Assembly (NCBI GenBank): GCA_026993275.1
Contig: JALWUB010000325.1
Span: forward strand, 1 to 15,669
DNA: 15,669 nt
Origin: Robiginitomaculum sp.
GTDB taxonomy: Bacteria > Pseudomonadota > Alphaproteobacteria > Caulobacterales > Maricaulaceae
Direction: 5' to 3'
In this document: piece by piece, positions 1 to 6,784 of the stretch
Position numbering within the stretch: the stretch's first letter is position 1
How the letters are laid out: each line of letters opens with the position of its first letter
The notes under the pieces: generated by a model
Told to the model about the DNA's origin: nothing
Seen by the model: only the letters and a program-made list of their open reading frames with translations
Databases searched by the model: none
Made by a program: the position numbers and the translations under genes

Positions 1-7
1 CACGGCC

Positions 8-976
8 ATGAGCAAGGCATCACCCCCCGCCCGGCCGCGCCCCTGGTGGCACGATCTCGGGCTGGAGCGCGGCGGCTTGCGGGCGCGCAAGACCGGTGCG
101 CTGGTGCGTTTCAATGCGGGCAATCTTATGGCCATGGCGCGCGGCTTCGCCAATTACCTGGCGGTGCAGGCCATGCGCCTGGGCCATCGCACCATGGCGG
201 CCAGGCCCGTGCGCGTGGCCTTCACCCCGGATCAGCCCCGGCCCTGGTATCTGGTCTGGTCGGCGCTGCATGCAGGCGGCGGCAGGATCAGCACCGAGCC
301 GGCCAGGGCCGACGCGATCTTCTATTTCGAGGACAGGACATCCCGCAGCAGCTGTCCGCTGGAGCCGCTCGGGCCGCTGCCGCCCTCGGCACGGCGCATC
401 AATTGCGCCTGCCTGGATGTCTCCAAGTCCAGGGTCGCGGCGGTGTTCGAGGAGGTGTTTGGCTATCCGCTGGCGCTGGACCCGGAGCGCTGGCACGGCC
501 CGGCGGTGGAAAAGTCCGAGCGCAATGGCGCCCATGACGGCCGCATCATCACCTGCCCGGCGCCGCGCCAGGAGGGCAAGGTCTATGAGCGCCTGATTGA
601 CAATTCCGACAATGGCCGCTGGATCGAGGACTACCGCGCGCCCACCGTCGGCGGTCATATTCCGCTGGTCTATATCAAGCAGCGGGCGCTGGACTACCGC
701 TTCGCCAATGTCAATGACCGGGTGCTGCTGCGCCACCCGGAACAGGTCTTTTCGCTCGAGGAGCGCGAAATGCTGCGCCGGTTCTGCCAGGCCATGAAGC
801 TGGACTGGGGCGGCATTGACGTGCTGCGCGACCGGCCCAGCGGGCGGCTTTATGTGGTTGACGTCAACAAGACCGACATGGGTCCGCCGACGGCCCTTGG
901 CCTGGCCGACCAGGCCCGCTCGGTGCGCATTCTGGGGCGCGCCCTGCGCGCCTATCTCGAGGACTGTCCGCAATGA
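8..976 (+). CDS. ATP-grasp-like protein, function unknown
   Basis: Hypothetical protein of 322 residues from this start. The C-terminal third reads like the end of an ATP-grasp fold: a WGGIDVLRD segment (Asp271), a short turn, then YVVDVNKTDMGPP (Asp285, Asn287). Paired acidic/Asn positions of this kind bind Mg-ATP in that superfamily. The middle (about residues 190-250) has charged strands such as VYERLIDN and VYIKQRALDYR, which would suit the lysine-bearing ATP-binding part. No signal peptide or membrane segment is visible. The ATG at 8 has no clear Shine-Dalgarno, and no in-frame stop is visible in the seven bases before it, so the true start may lie off the left edge. Its stop overlaps the next start (ATGA), so the two are probably co-translated. 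ATP-grasp enzymes usually ligate a carboxylate to an amine or thiol; the substrate here is unknown. Gene confidence is high, family call moderate. Confidence 0.72.
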   Translation: MSKASPPARPRPWWHDLGLERGGLRARKTGALVRFNAGNLMAMARGFANYLAVQAMRLGHRTMAARPVRVAFTPDQPRPWYLVWSALHAGGGRISTEPARADAIFYFEDRTSRSSCPLEPLGPLPPSARRINCACLDVSKSRVAAVFEEVFGYPLALDPERWHGPAVEKSERNGAHDGRIITCPAPRQEGKVYERLIDNSDNGRWIEDYRAPTVGGHIPLVYIKQRALDYRFANVNDRVLLRHPEQVFSLEEREMLRRFCQAMKLDWGGIDVLRDRPSGRLYVVDVNKTDMGPPTALGLADQARSVRILGRALRAYLEDCPQ

Positions 977-1875
977 GTGCCGCAATCCCCTATATCCGCG
1001 ACTTTGAGCCCCGCTATGGCCAGCTGGTGCGCATCGCGCCCCATGTGCGGCGGCTGGTGGCCAATAATCCCGGGCGCTTTTCCGGCTGGGGCACCAATGT
1101 GTATGTCATCGGCTCCGGCGCCGTCAGCATTGTCGATCCGGGCCCGGACACGGCAGAGCATTTCGCCACCCTGAAGGCGGTGTTGCAGGATGAGCGGGTG
1201 GAGCGGGTGCTGGTGACCCACCACCATCTTGACCATTCGCCGCTGGCACCGCGCCTGGCGGCGCATTATGGCTGCAAGACCTATGGCTTTGGCCCGCCGC
1301 TGCATGCGCTTGCCGGCGGCGAGGTGCGCCTGGAGGCGGGCGATGACCACCGCTTTGCGCCCGATGTGCGCATTGGCGACGGCACGGTGTTCGCAGGCGA
1401 TGGCTGGTCCATCGAGGCGGTGCACACGCCCGGGCATACCTCCAACCACATGTGCTATGCGGTGCAGCCGGACAATGGCCTGATCTGCGGCGACCATGTG
1501 CTCGCCTGGTCCACTTCCGTGGTCAGCCCGCCGGATGGCGACATGGGCGCTTACCTGCGCTCGCTGGAGATGGTCCGGCAGCGCGGCTTTGCGCAATTGT
1601 GGCCCGGCCATGGTCCGGCGGTCACCGATCCCGCGCCCTTCATTGACGCCTATATCGCCCACCGCCATGCACGCAACCGGCAGATCCTGGAGGCGCTGCA
1701 GGAGGGGCACAGCCGCATCAAGCAGATGGTGCCGCGCATCTATGCCGATGTGGACAAGCGGCTGTATCCGGCGGCCTGCCATTCGGTACTGGCGCACATG
1801 ATCCAGATGGTCAGGGATGGCCGGGTGGCCTGCGACGGGGCGCCGGAGCTGGACAGCGATTACCGGCTGGCGTGA
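973..1875 (+). CDS. MBL-fold metallo-hydrolase, LACTB2-like
   Basis: Metallo-beta-lactamase-fold hydrolase of 300 residues, probably cytosolic. The zinc-site motif HxHxDH is seen as HHHLDH at residues 83-88 (His83, His85, Asp87, His88). Further ligands follow in order: His155 in HTPGHT, Asp174 in CGDH and His213 in GHGP. This is a complete binuclear site. The last 60 or so residues (IYADVDKRLYPAACHSVLAHM and on) resemble the winged-helix tail of LACTB2-type proteins, whose animal member is an endoribonuclease; other relatives are thioesterases or glyoxalase II-like, so the substrate is open. The start is the ATG of an ATGA overlap with the upstream gene, with GAGGA at 959-963 as a plausible ribosome site. 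Translational coupling suggests a shared pathway with the ATP-grasp-like protein. The fold is certain, the reaction is not. Confidence 0.9.
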   Translation: MSAAIPYIRDFEPRYGQLVRIAPHVRRLVANNPGRFSGWGTNVYVIGSGAVSIVDPGPDTAEHFATLKAVLQDERVERVLVTHHHLDHSPLAPRLAAHYGCKTYGFGPPLHALAGGEVRLEAGDDHRFAPDVRIGDGTVFAGDGWSIEAVHTPGHTSNHMCYAVQPDNGLICGDHVLAWSTSVVSPPDGDMGAYLRSLEMVRQRGFAQLWPGHGPAVTDPAPFIDAYIAHRHARNRQILEALQEGHSRIKQMVPRIYADVDKRLYPAACHSVLAHMIQMVRDGRVACDGAPELDSDYRLA

Positions 1876-1998
1876 ACACCGTCAGGCTCTGGCCATGGCC
1901 GCGGCCTGGCGGCATAGTGGCGGGACGGCCAAGGCGCCGGGCGCTGCGCGGACAGGCGCGTCTGGCTGCCGGATGGGATCTGACAGGGGGGTGAGCGC
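1876..1998. other. Spacer between MBL and alcohol dehydrogenase genes
   Basis: A GC-rich non-coding gap of 123 bases. It holds a 10-base perfect palindrome, GGCCATGGCC, at 1891-1900, followed directly by GCGGCC. There is no T-tract for an intrinsic terminator and no recognisable promoter hexamers. I see nothing else in it apart from the dehydrogenase ribosome site at its right end. Confidence 0.5.
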
Positions 1999-3156
1999 AT
2001 GAACTGGCAAGGAAACTGGAGTTTTCCCACCCCCATCCGCTTTGGGCCGGGGCGCATCAAGGAATTGCCCGCGGCCTGCCGCCGCACCGGCATGACACGG
2101 CCCCTGCTGGTCACTGATCCGGGCCTGGCGGCGCTGCCGATGATCGACGCGGCGCTGCGGTCCTTGCGCGAAGCCGGGCTTGAGGCCGGGCTGTTTTGCG
2201 GCGTGAAACCCAACCCCACCGGCGCCAATGTCGAGGCCGGGATTGCCGCCTACAGGGCCGGAGGCCATGACGGCGTCATCGCCTTTGGCGGCGGCAGCGC
2301 CCTCGATTGCGGCAAGGCCATCGCCTTCATGCAGGGCCAGAGCGGCACCCTGTGGGATTACCAGGACCAGGGCGGCGGCTGGCGCCAGGCCGATGCCGCG
2401 GCGATGGCGCCGGTGGTGGCGGTGCCGACGACGGCGGGGACCGGCGCCGAGGTCGGCCGCGCCGCGGTCATCGTGCGCGAAAGCCGCCAGGAAAAGCTCA
2501 TCATTTTTCATCCAAAGATGATGCCGGCCATGGTCATTGCCGACCCGGAACTGACCCTGGGCCTGCCGCCGGGCCTGACCGCGGGGGCGGGCATGGACGC
2601 GTTTGCCCACAGTCTCGAGGCCTGGTGCGCCCCCGGCTTTCACCCCTATTGCGACGGCATTGCGCTGGAGGGCGTGCGGCTGGTCAAGGAGGCGCTGCCG
2701 CGGGCGCTGGCTGACGGCGCGGACCTGGGCGCGCGGGCACAGCTTCTGGCCGCGGCCAGCATGGGCGCGACGGCGTTTCAGAAAGGCCTTGGCGCCATCC
2801 ATGCGCTGTCCCACCCCATCGGCGCGCTGCATGACTGCCATCATGGCATGACCAATGCGGTGGTGATGCCCTATGTGCTGGCCTTCAACCGCCCGGCAAT
2901 TGAGGGCAAGATGCCGCGCCTGGCCGCCTATCTGGGCCTTGAAGGCGGCTTTGACGGCATCATGGACTGGCTGCTGGCCTTTCGCGCGCAGGTTGGCGTG
3001 CCGCAGACCCTGCGCGATTTTGGCATTGATGACAGCCATGCGGACAGGATTGCCGCCATGGCCGCAGCCGATTCCACCGCCACGACCAATCCGCGCCCGT
3101 TTGGCGCCGCCGAAGCCCGCCAGGTGCTGGATGCGGCCTGGGCCGGCGCTCTTTGA
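1999..3156 (+). CDS. Iron-containing alcohol dehydrogenase
   Basis: Group III (iron-dependent) alcohol dehydrogenase, 385 residues, the usual length. The N-terminal dinucleotide-binding half carries GGGSALDCGKA (about residues 96-106) and PTTAGTGAEV. The C-terminal helical half carries the metal ligands: Asp200 and His204 in GMDAFAH, His268 in IHALSH, and His282 in HHG. These align with the four iron ligands of E. coli FucO, so it should be catalytically complete. Members oxidise alcohols or reduce aldehydes with NAD(P); the class includes 1,3-propanediol, lactaldehyde and 4-hydroxybutyrate dehydrogenases, and I cannot choose among them. The start has a strong purine ribosome site (AGGGGGG, 1985-1991). 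It lies 123 bases after the MBL gene on the same strand, so it may share that transcript or have its own promoter. It converges on fliJ with 34 bases between stops. Confidence 0.93.
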   Translation: MNWQGNWSFPTPIRFGPGRIKELPAACRRTGMTRPLLVTDPGLAALPMIDAALRSLREAGLEAGLFCGVKPNPTGANVEAGIAAYRAGGHDGVIAFGGGSALDCGKAIAFMQGQSGTLWDYQDQGGGWRQADAAAMAPVVAVPTTAGTGAEVGRAAVIVRESRQEKLIIFHPKMMPAMVIADPELTLGLPPGLTAGAGMDAFAHSLEAWCAPGFHPYCDGIALEGVRLVKEALPRALADGADLGARAQLLAAASMGATAFQKGLGAIHALSHPIGALHDCHHGMTNAVVMPYVLAFNRPAIEGKMPRLAAYLGLEGGFDGIMDWLLAFRAQVGVPQTLRDFGIDDSHADRIAAMAAADSTATTNPRPFGAAEARQVLDAAWAGAL

Positions 3157-3190
3157 ATTTGACAACGCAGCAGATGTTCAGGGACTGACC

Positions 3191-3598
3191 CTAGCGCGCG
3201 GCGCGGGTGCCGGCGATTTCGTCAAGCTCGGCCTGTTCGGCCTTGGCCCGGGCTTCCTCCAGGCGCGCCAGGCGGCGCTCTTCCATCAGTTCGAACTTTT
3301 TCAGCTCGCGAAACGCATCGGCAAGCTGCACCCGCAGTGCCGCGGTCTGGGCATCAAGCTCGACCATGGATGCGCGCAGATTGTTCTTGCGCTCGATCAC
3401 CGCCTGGGCATAGGAGCCATAGGCCATGAAGCCTTCGCGGGTTTCGCTGGCGGCGACCTGTTCTTCCGGCACGCTGCGCACCAGGTCGGCAATGCGGCTT
3501 TCCAGATGCGCGCGGGCGGAATCCAGCGCCGCCATCTGTTTTTGCAGGTCCTCGACCTTGAACCGTGCCAGTTTGATCAGCGATGCAAAATTGCGCAT
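3191..3598 (-). CDS. fliJ: Flagellar export protein FliJ
   Basis: FliJ is the small coiled-coil stalk and chaperone-escort protein of the flagellar type III export apparatus; it sits in the central pore of the FliI hexamer and links it to FlhA. The protein is 135 residues, near family size, almost wholly helical and charged, with heptad-like spacing throughout (for example LARFKVEDLQKQMAALD near the start and LKKFELMEERRLARLEEA near the end). It begins with MRNFASLIKLARFKVE, a typical FliJ opening. I chose the ATG at 3598 over one four codons upstream (3610) because GGAGG sits five bases before it, inside the upstream candidate's coding sequence. It follows fliI by about 14 bases on the same strand, so it is co-transcribed and probably coupled. 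FliJ is poorly conserved, so the call rests on character plus position. Confidence 0.88.
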   Translation of the reverse strand: MRNFASLIKLARFKVEDLQKQMAALDSARAHLESRIADLVRSVPEEQVAASETREGFMAYGSYAQAVIERKNNLRASMVELDAQTAALRVQLADAFRELKKFELMEERRLARLEEARAKAEQAELDEIAGTRAAR

Positions 3599-3601
3599 GC
3601 G

Positions 3602-3608
3602 CCCCTCC
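3602..3608 (-). promoter_or_regulatory. Ribosome binding site deciding the fliJ start
   Basis: On the minus strand this reads GGAGGGG, with the GGAGG core five bases before the ATG at 3598. The alternative ATG at 3610 would place this Shine-Dalgarno inside the gene and has only GGGTAGAG in front of it. Confidence 0.65.
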
Positions 3609-3612
3609 ATCT

Positions 3613-4956
3613 CTACCCGTTATCGGGCTTATTGTTGTCATCCAGAATTGCGCGCAGGCGGGCAAAGCCCTCTTCAAGGGATGTGGCTTCGTCTTTGGCC
3701 TGCGCCAGAAAGCTTTCCAGCGGCTCGTGCAGGGCTATGGCCCGGTCCACATCCGGGTTGGAGCCCCTGGCATAGGCGCCCAGGCGGATCAGCTCTTCCA
3801 TGTCGTCATAATCGCTCAAGACGCGCCGTGCCATCCTGATCAGTTCGGCTTCCTCGCTGGTGCAACAGCCAGGCATGGTGCGCGAAATGCTCTTCAGCAC
3901 ATTGATGGCGGGAAAGCGTCCGCGTTCGGCAATGGCGCGCTCCATGACGATGTGGCCATCAAGAATGCCGCGCGCGGCGTCGGCAATGGGCTCGTTATGG
4001 TCATCGCCATCGACCAGCACGGTAAACAGGCCGGTGATGACCCCTTCCGTGCGGCCATCGGCGCGCCGGCCCGGCCCGGCGCGCTCCAGAAGCCGCGGCA
4101 ATTCATTGAACACGGAAGGCGTATAGCCGCGCGTCGTCGGCGGCTCGCCGGCCGCAAGGCCGATCTCGCGCTGGGCCATGGCAAACCGGGTCACCGAATC
4201 CATCAGGCACAGCACATGCTTGCCCTGGTCGCGGAAATATTCGGCGACCGTCAGGGTCAGCTGCGCCGCCTGGCGGCGCTTCAGCGCAGGCTCGTCCGAG
4301 GTTGCGACCACGACAATGGCGCGTTTCAGCCCTTCCGGCCCGAGCACGTCGTCGATGAACTCCTTGACCTCGCGGCCGCGTTCACCGATCAGGCCGATGA
4401 CCGCCACGTCGCAATCGGCGTTTTTCGCCAGCATCGACATCAGCACCGACTTGCCGACGCCGGAGCCGGCAAACACGCCCATGCGCTGCCCCTGGCAGAT
4501 CTGGGTGAACGTGTTGATGGCGCGCACGCCGGTATCCATGCGCGGGCCCAGGCGGGCGCGGGCATGGGCGGCCGGGGGGCGGCCGCGCAGCGGATAGGGG
4601 TAAAGGCCGTTCTGCAGGGGGCCGCCTGCATCAAGCGGCTGCGCAAACGCATCCATCACCCGGCCCAGCCAGGCCGGCGAGGGGCGCACGAATGGCCCTT
4701 CGGGGTCGATTTCCATGCGCGCACCGGCGCGCACCCCCTCCATGGGGCCAAACGGCATCATCAGCGCATGGCCGCCATGAAAGCCGACGACCTCGCAGGG
4801 CACCTCGCCATGGCGGGTGTGCATGCGCGCCCTCGCGCCCAGTTCCAGCGCGTCCGGCGGCCCTTCCGCCTCGATCATGAGGCCATTGACAGAGGTGATG
4901 CGGCCGCGAAAGCGGCGCGGCTCGATGGCCTCGATACTGGCGCGCAAGGCGTGCAT
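3613..4956 (-). CDS. fliI: Flagellum-specific ATPase FliI
   Basis: ATPase of the flagellar type III secretion system, related to the F1-ATPase beta subunit. It works as a cytoplasmic hexamer that helps deliver rod, hook and filament subunits to the export gate. Length is 447 residues, as expected. An N-terminal beta-barrel region (about 1-95) precedes the catalytic domain. Walker A is GSGVGKS with Lys169, followed by [13 protein letters not shown]. Walker B is [10 protein letters not shown] with Asp253, followed by the [15 protein letters not shown] segment characteristic of FliI/YscN-type ATPases. The C-terminal helical region is complete. GGAG lies eight bases before the ATG at 4956. It is transcribed divergently from ctrA and runs into fliJ. 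No fliH or other flagellar gene is in the window, so the rest of the flagellar regulon lies elsewhere. Confidence 0.97.
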   Translation of the reverse strand: MHALRASIEAIEPRRFRGRITSVNGLMIEAEGPPDALELGARARMHTRHGEVPCEVVGFHGGHALMMPFGPMEGVRAGARMEIDPEGPFVRPSPAWLGRVMDAFAQPLDAGGPLQNGLYPYPLRGRPPAAHARARLGPRMDTGVRAINTFTQICQGQRMGVFAGSGVGKSVLMSMLAKNADCDVAVIGLIGERGREVKEFIDDVLGPEGLKRAIVVVATSDEPALKRRQAAQLTLTVAEYFRDQGKHVLCLMDSVTRFAMAQREIGLAAGEPPTTRGYTPSVFNELPRLLERAGPGRRADGRTEGVITGLFTVLVDGDDHNEPIADAARGILDGHIVMERAIAERGRFPAINVLKSISRTMPGCCTSEEAELIRMARRVLSDYDDMEELIRLGAYARGSNPDVDRAIALHEPLESFLAQAKDEATSLEEGFARLRAILDDNNKPDNG

Positions 4957-5062
4957 GGACGAAAACTCCGGTCCCGTGTCAGTTTGAGCAGCACTATAAG
5001 CGGCACGCCTTGCGATGGCGTAAACGCGGCCATGAAAATTGCCGGCAAGGGCAGCAGGGCTG

Positions 5063-5085
5063 AATTTCGCCGATTCAGCGAAATT
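5063..5085. promoter_or_regulatory. Dyad centred on a GANTC site
   Basis: AATTTCGC (5063-5070) and GCGAAATT (5078-5085) are perfect inverted arms of 8 bases. Their centre is base 5074, exactly the middle of GATTC at 5072-5076. Only the C/A pair at 5071/5077 breaks the symmetry. Its place upstream of ctrA suggests an operator or methylation-dependent site. The protein that binds is unknown. Confidence 0.55.
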
Positions 5086-5088
5086 TGT

Positions 5089-5102
5089 TTAACTTTGGTT
5101 AA
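5089..5102. promoter_or_regulatory. TTAAC/GTTAA dyad, CtrA-like
   Basis: TTAAC (5089-5093) and GTTAA (5098-5102) form an inverted pair around TTTG. CtrA's consensus is two direct TTAA tetramers separated by 7 bases. Here the gap between TTAA tetramers is 6, so it is a near match rather than a canonical full site. Confidence 0.45.
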
Positions 5103-5113
5103 GGGGATTCCCC
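5103..5113. promoter_or_regulatory. GGGGATTCCCC palindrome with central GANTC
   Basis: An 11-base perfect palindrome (5+1+5) whose middle five bases, GATTC at 5106-5110, are a CcrM-type methylation sequence. It starts directly after the TTAAC/GTTAA dyad, so the two sites abut. Confidence 0.5.
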
Positions 5114-5129
5114 TAGCGTGGAGATAGAG

Positions 5130-5137
5130 TTAACCAT
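5130..5137 (+). promoter_or_regulatory. Probable CtrA half-site TTAACCAT
   Basis: TTAACCAT matches the 8-base CtrA half-site I recall from Caulobacter promoters. It lies 50 bases before the ctrA start codon, where binding could repress or activate the gene depending on the transcription start. Confidence 0.5.
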
Positions 5138-5160
5138 TTCGTACACAGAGGGCGCAAACT

Positions 5161-5165
5161 GATTC
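5161..5165. promoter_or_regulatory. Third GANTC site, in the ctrA leader
   Basis: GATTC lies 22 bases before the ctrA ATG. It is the third such sequence within 94 bases and, unlike the other two, is not at the centre of an obvious dyad. Confidence 0.45.
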
Positions 5166-5187
5166 GCGCGCACAACGGGAGGAGCTC

Positions 5188-5883
5188 ATGCGTGTTCTCT
5201 TGGTAGAGGACGACAGCGCTACGGCACAGTCGATAGAATTGATGCTGAAGTCGGAAGGCTTCAACATCTACACCACCGACCTTGGCGAAGAAGGGGTCGA
5301 TCTGGGCAAGCTGTATGATTACGACATCATCCTGCTGGATCTCAACCTGCCGGACATGCCGGGCTTTGACGTGCTCAAGCAATTGCGCGTCTCCAAGGTC
5401 GAAACGCCGGTGCTGATCCTCTCTGGCACGGCCGATACCGAGATCAAGGTGCAGGGGCTGGGCTATGGCGCCGACGATTATCTGACCAAGCCGTTTCACA
5501 AGGACGAGCTGGTGGCGCGCATCCATGCGGTGGTGCGGCGCTCCAAGGGCCATGCCCAGTCGATCATCCGCACCGGCGCCATTGCCGTCAATCTGGATGC
5601 CAAGACCGTGGATGTGAACAATCAGCGCGTGCACCTGACCGGCAAGGAATACCAGATGCTGGAACTGCTCTCCCTGCGCAAGGGCACCACCTTGACCAAG
5701 GAAATGTTCCTCAACCAGCTCTATGGCGGGCTGGACGAGCCGGAACTGAAGATCATTGACGTGTTCATCTGCAAATTGCGCAAGAAACTGGCCAATGCCA
5801 CCGGCGGCGAACACTATATCGAAACCGTCTGGGGCCGCGGCTATGTGCTGCGTGACCCGGAGGAGGATGAGGCCGCGGCCTGA
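5188..5883 (+). CDS. ctrA: Cell-cycle response regulator CtrA
   Basis: OmpR-family DNA-binding response regulator of 231 residues, matching from memory the Caulobacter protein along its whole length. The receiver domain (1-120) has the acidic pair Asp8/Asp9, phospho-acceptor Asp51 in ILLDLNLPD and Lys101 in TKPF. A linker with HKDE and [10 protein letters not shown] leads to a winged-helix DNA-binding domain containing [13 protein letters not shown] and [14 protein letters not shown]. In Caulobacter, CtrA is phosphorylated through CckA-ChpT, silences the replication origin, and drives flagellar, pilus and division genes. The C-terminus ends in EEDEAAA, keeping the terminal Ala-Ala that ClpXP needs in Caulobacter. 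The ribosome site GGGAGGAG (5177-5184) is strong. It is divergent from fliI-fliJ and has a dense regulatory region in front and a strong terminator behind. Confidence 0.98.
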   Translation: MRVLLVEDDSATAQSIELMLKSEGFNIYTTDLGEEGVDLGKLYDYDIILLDLNLPDMPGFDVLKQLRVSKVETPVLILSGTADTEIKVQGLGYGADDYLTKPFHKDELVARIHAVVRRSKGHAQSIIRTGAIAVNLDAKTVDVNNQRVHLTGKEYQMLELLSLRKGTTLTKEMFLNQLYGGLDEPELKIIDVFICKLRKKLANATGGEHYIETVWGRGYVLRDPEEDEAAA

Positions 5884-5912
5884 GCATCCCGGATCCTGGA
5901 ACACCTGCCTTG

Positions 5913-5939
5913 AAAAGCGGCCCCTGCGGGCCGCTTTTT
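5913..5939 (+). terminator. Intrinsic terminator of ctrA
   Basis: Perfect 7-base GC stem GCGGCCC (5917-5923) and GGGCCGC (5928-5934) with a CTGC loop, followed by TTTTT. AAAA on the left makes the whole structure symmetric, so it could stop transcription from either side. It lies 30 bases after the ctrA stop and insulates ctrA from lepB. Confidence 0.93.
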
Positions 5940-5968
5940 GCATTTCGAAACAGCACCTGCTGTATACT
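5938..5968 (+). promoter_or_regulatory. Possible promoter for the lepB-dxs gene run
   Basis: TATACT at 5963-5968 is a good -10 hexamer and sits between the ctrA terminator and lepB. The best -35 is a weak TTGCAT at 5938-5943 with a long 19-base spacer. A promoter is expected here because the terminator cuts off ctrA transcription, but these exact hexamers are tentative. Confidence 0.35.
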
Positions 5969-5990
5969 ACCATCAAAGGCAAGAGGCGGC

Positions 5991-6764
5991 ATGACCCACC
6001 GGCGCATCAGACCATTTCTGGACTCGCTCAGAACCGAGATTGCGGGCGGGCTGCGCTTTGCCGCCGTGTTCATGGCGGTGTTTTTGCTGTTCACCACATT
6101 TGTGTTTGCGCTGTTTTACATTCCCTCGGGCTCCATGCGCCCGGCCCTGGAGGTTGGCGACCGCTTCGCCGTGTCCAAATGGGCCTATGGATATTCCCGC
6201 TTCTCGCTGCCCTGGGGCCTGCCGCGCCTGCTGCCGCACGCAAAGGGGCGCATTTTTGGCCGCCTGCCCCGGCGCGGCGATGTGGTGGTGTTTGTCAGCC
6301 CAAAGGACAATCTGGTCATGGTCAAGCGCGTGATCGGCCTGCCCGGCGATGTCATCGAAACCCGCGGCGGGCGGCTATACATCAATGGCCGGCGCGTAGC
6401 GCGCACCTTCTTGCGCCTCAGCCGCTATCGCGACCACCACGGGCAGATCCGCACCGCCCAGGTCTATGCCGAGCGCTTTGCCGGCGCCCGGCGCGCCCAC
6501 AGGATTTACGAAATGTCCAACCACATGGTTCTGGATGGCTGGTCGCCGGATGATTCCGGGCCGTTTACGGTCAGGCCGGGCCATGTTTTCGTCATGGGCG
6601 ACAACAGGGACAATTCCAATGACAGCCGTTCGCCCCATGGCCCGGGGCAAATTCCGCTGGAAAACCTTGTCGGCAAGGCGGAAACCGTGCTCTTTACCCT
6701 GGCCCGGTGCCGCCATGAGCCGGGGCTTGATTGCCCGCCGCCGCGCCTGTGGCGCCTGATGTGA
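5991..6764 (+). CDS. lepB: Signal peptidase I LepB
   Basis: Type I signal peptidase, 257 residues. It cleaves signal peptides from Sec and Tat exported proteins on the outer face of the inner membrane. A short basic N-terminus (THRRIR) precedes one membrane segment at about residues 21-43. Next come the nucleophile Ser48 in PSGSMRPAL, general base Lys112 in MVKRVIGLPGD and the late family box GDNRDNSNDSR from about residue 203. All catalytic boxes are present and the single membrane anchor is typical of alphaproteobacterial enzymes. I start at 5991 because AAGAGG (5981-5986) precedes it; an in-frame ATG at 5910 lies before the ctrA terminator and would translate through it. First gene of the run ending at dxs; the next gene begins 20 bases downstream. 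Confidence 0.96.
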   Translation: MTHRRIRPFLDSLRTEIAGGLRFAAVFMAVFLLFTTFVFALFYIPSGSMRPALEVGDRFAVSKWAYGYSRFSLPWGLPRLLPHAKGRIFGRLPRRGDVVVFVSPKDNLVMVKRVIGLPGDVIETRGGRLYINGRRVARTFLRLSRYRDHHGQIRTAQVYAERFAGARRAHRIYEMSNHMVLDGWSPDDSGPFTVRPGHVFVMGDNRDNSNDSRSPHGPGQIPLENLVGKAETVLFTLARCRHEPGLDCPPPRLWRLM

Positions 6765-6784
6765 ACCGGCAGAAAGGAAACGCC

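Larger units (their letters stand above)
4957..5187. promoter_or_regulatory. Divergent fliI / ctrA control region
   Basis: A 231-base gap between two divergent starts, clearly more AT-rich than its surroundings in the ctrA-proximal half. It contains three GANTC sequences (5072, 5106, 5161), a TTAAC/GTTAA dyad, a TTAACCAT half-site and two dyads centred on GANTC sites; each is listed separately. In Caulobacter, GANTC is methylated by CcrM, GcrA acts at methylated GANTC promoters, and CtrA binds TTAA-type sites in its own promoter. I infer a comparable cell-cycle circuit here. I could not place -35/-10 elements with confidence for either gene. Confidence 0.7.

Noticed and set aside
20..985. Open frame of over 300 codons on the minus strand opposite the ATP-grasp-like gene
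   Set aside because: The plus-strand frame has ATP-grasp-like motifs and an ATGA junction with the next gene; the antisense frame shows neither.
1891..1906. GGCCATGGCC palindrome followed by GCGGCC in the MBL/dehydrogenase gap, considered as an operator
   Set aside because: Such GC palindromes arise readily at this base composition, and nothing else around it suggests a promoter or binding site.
1882..3165. Open frame of over 400 codons on the minus strand opposite the alcohol dehydrogenase
   Set aside because: The plus strand carries intact iron-ligand and cofactor motifs; the antisense product is His/Gly/Arg-rich without a domain.
3157..3190. Possible terminator between the convergent dehydrogenase and fliJ genes (AGGG-ACTGA-CCCT)
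   Set aside because: The stem is only four base pairs and no T-tract follows on either strand, so I do not call it.
3583..5127. Open frame of over 500 codons on the plus strand opposite fliI
   Set aside because: It is antisense to a clear FliI with Walker motifs, reads as Arg/Ala/His-rich sequence, and runs into the ctrA control region.
5910..5990. N-terminal extension of lepB from an upstream in-frame ATG
   Set aside because: It would begin before and read through the ctrA terminator hairpin, lacks a ribosome site, and is not part of the signal peptidase family. The ATG at 5991 has AAGAGG.
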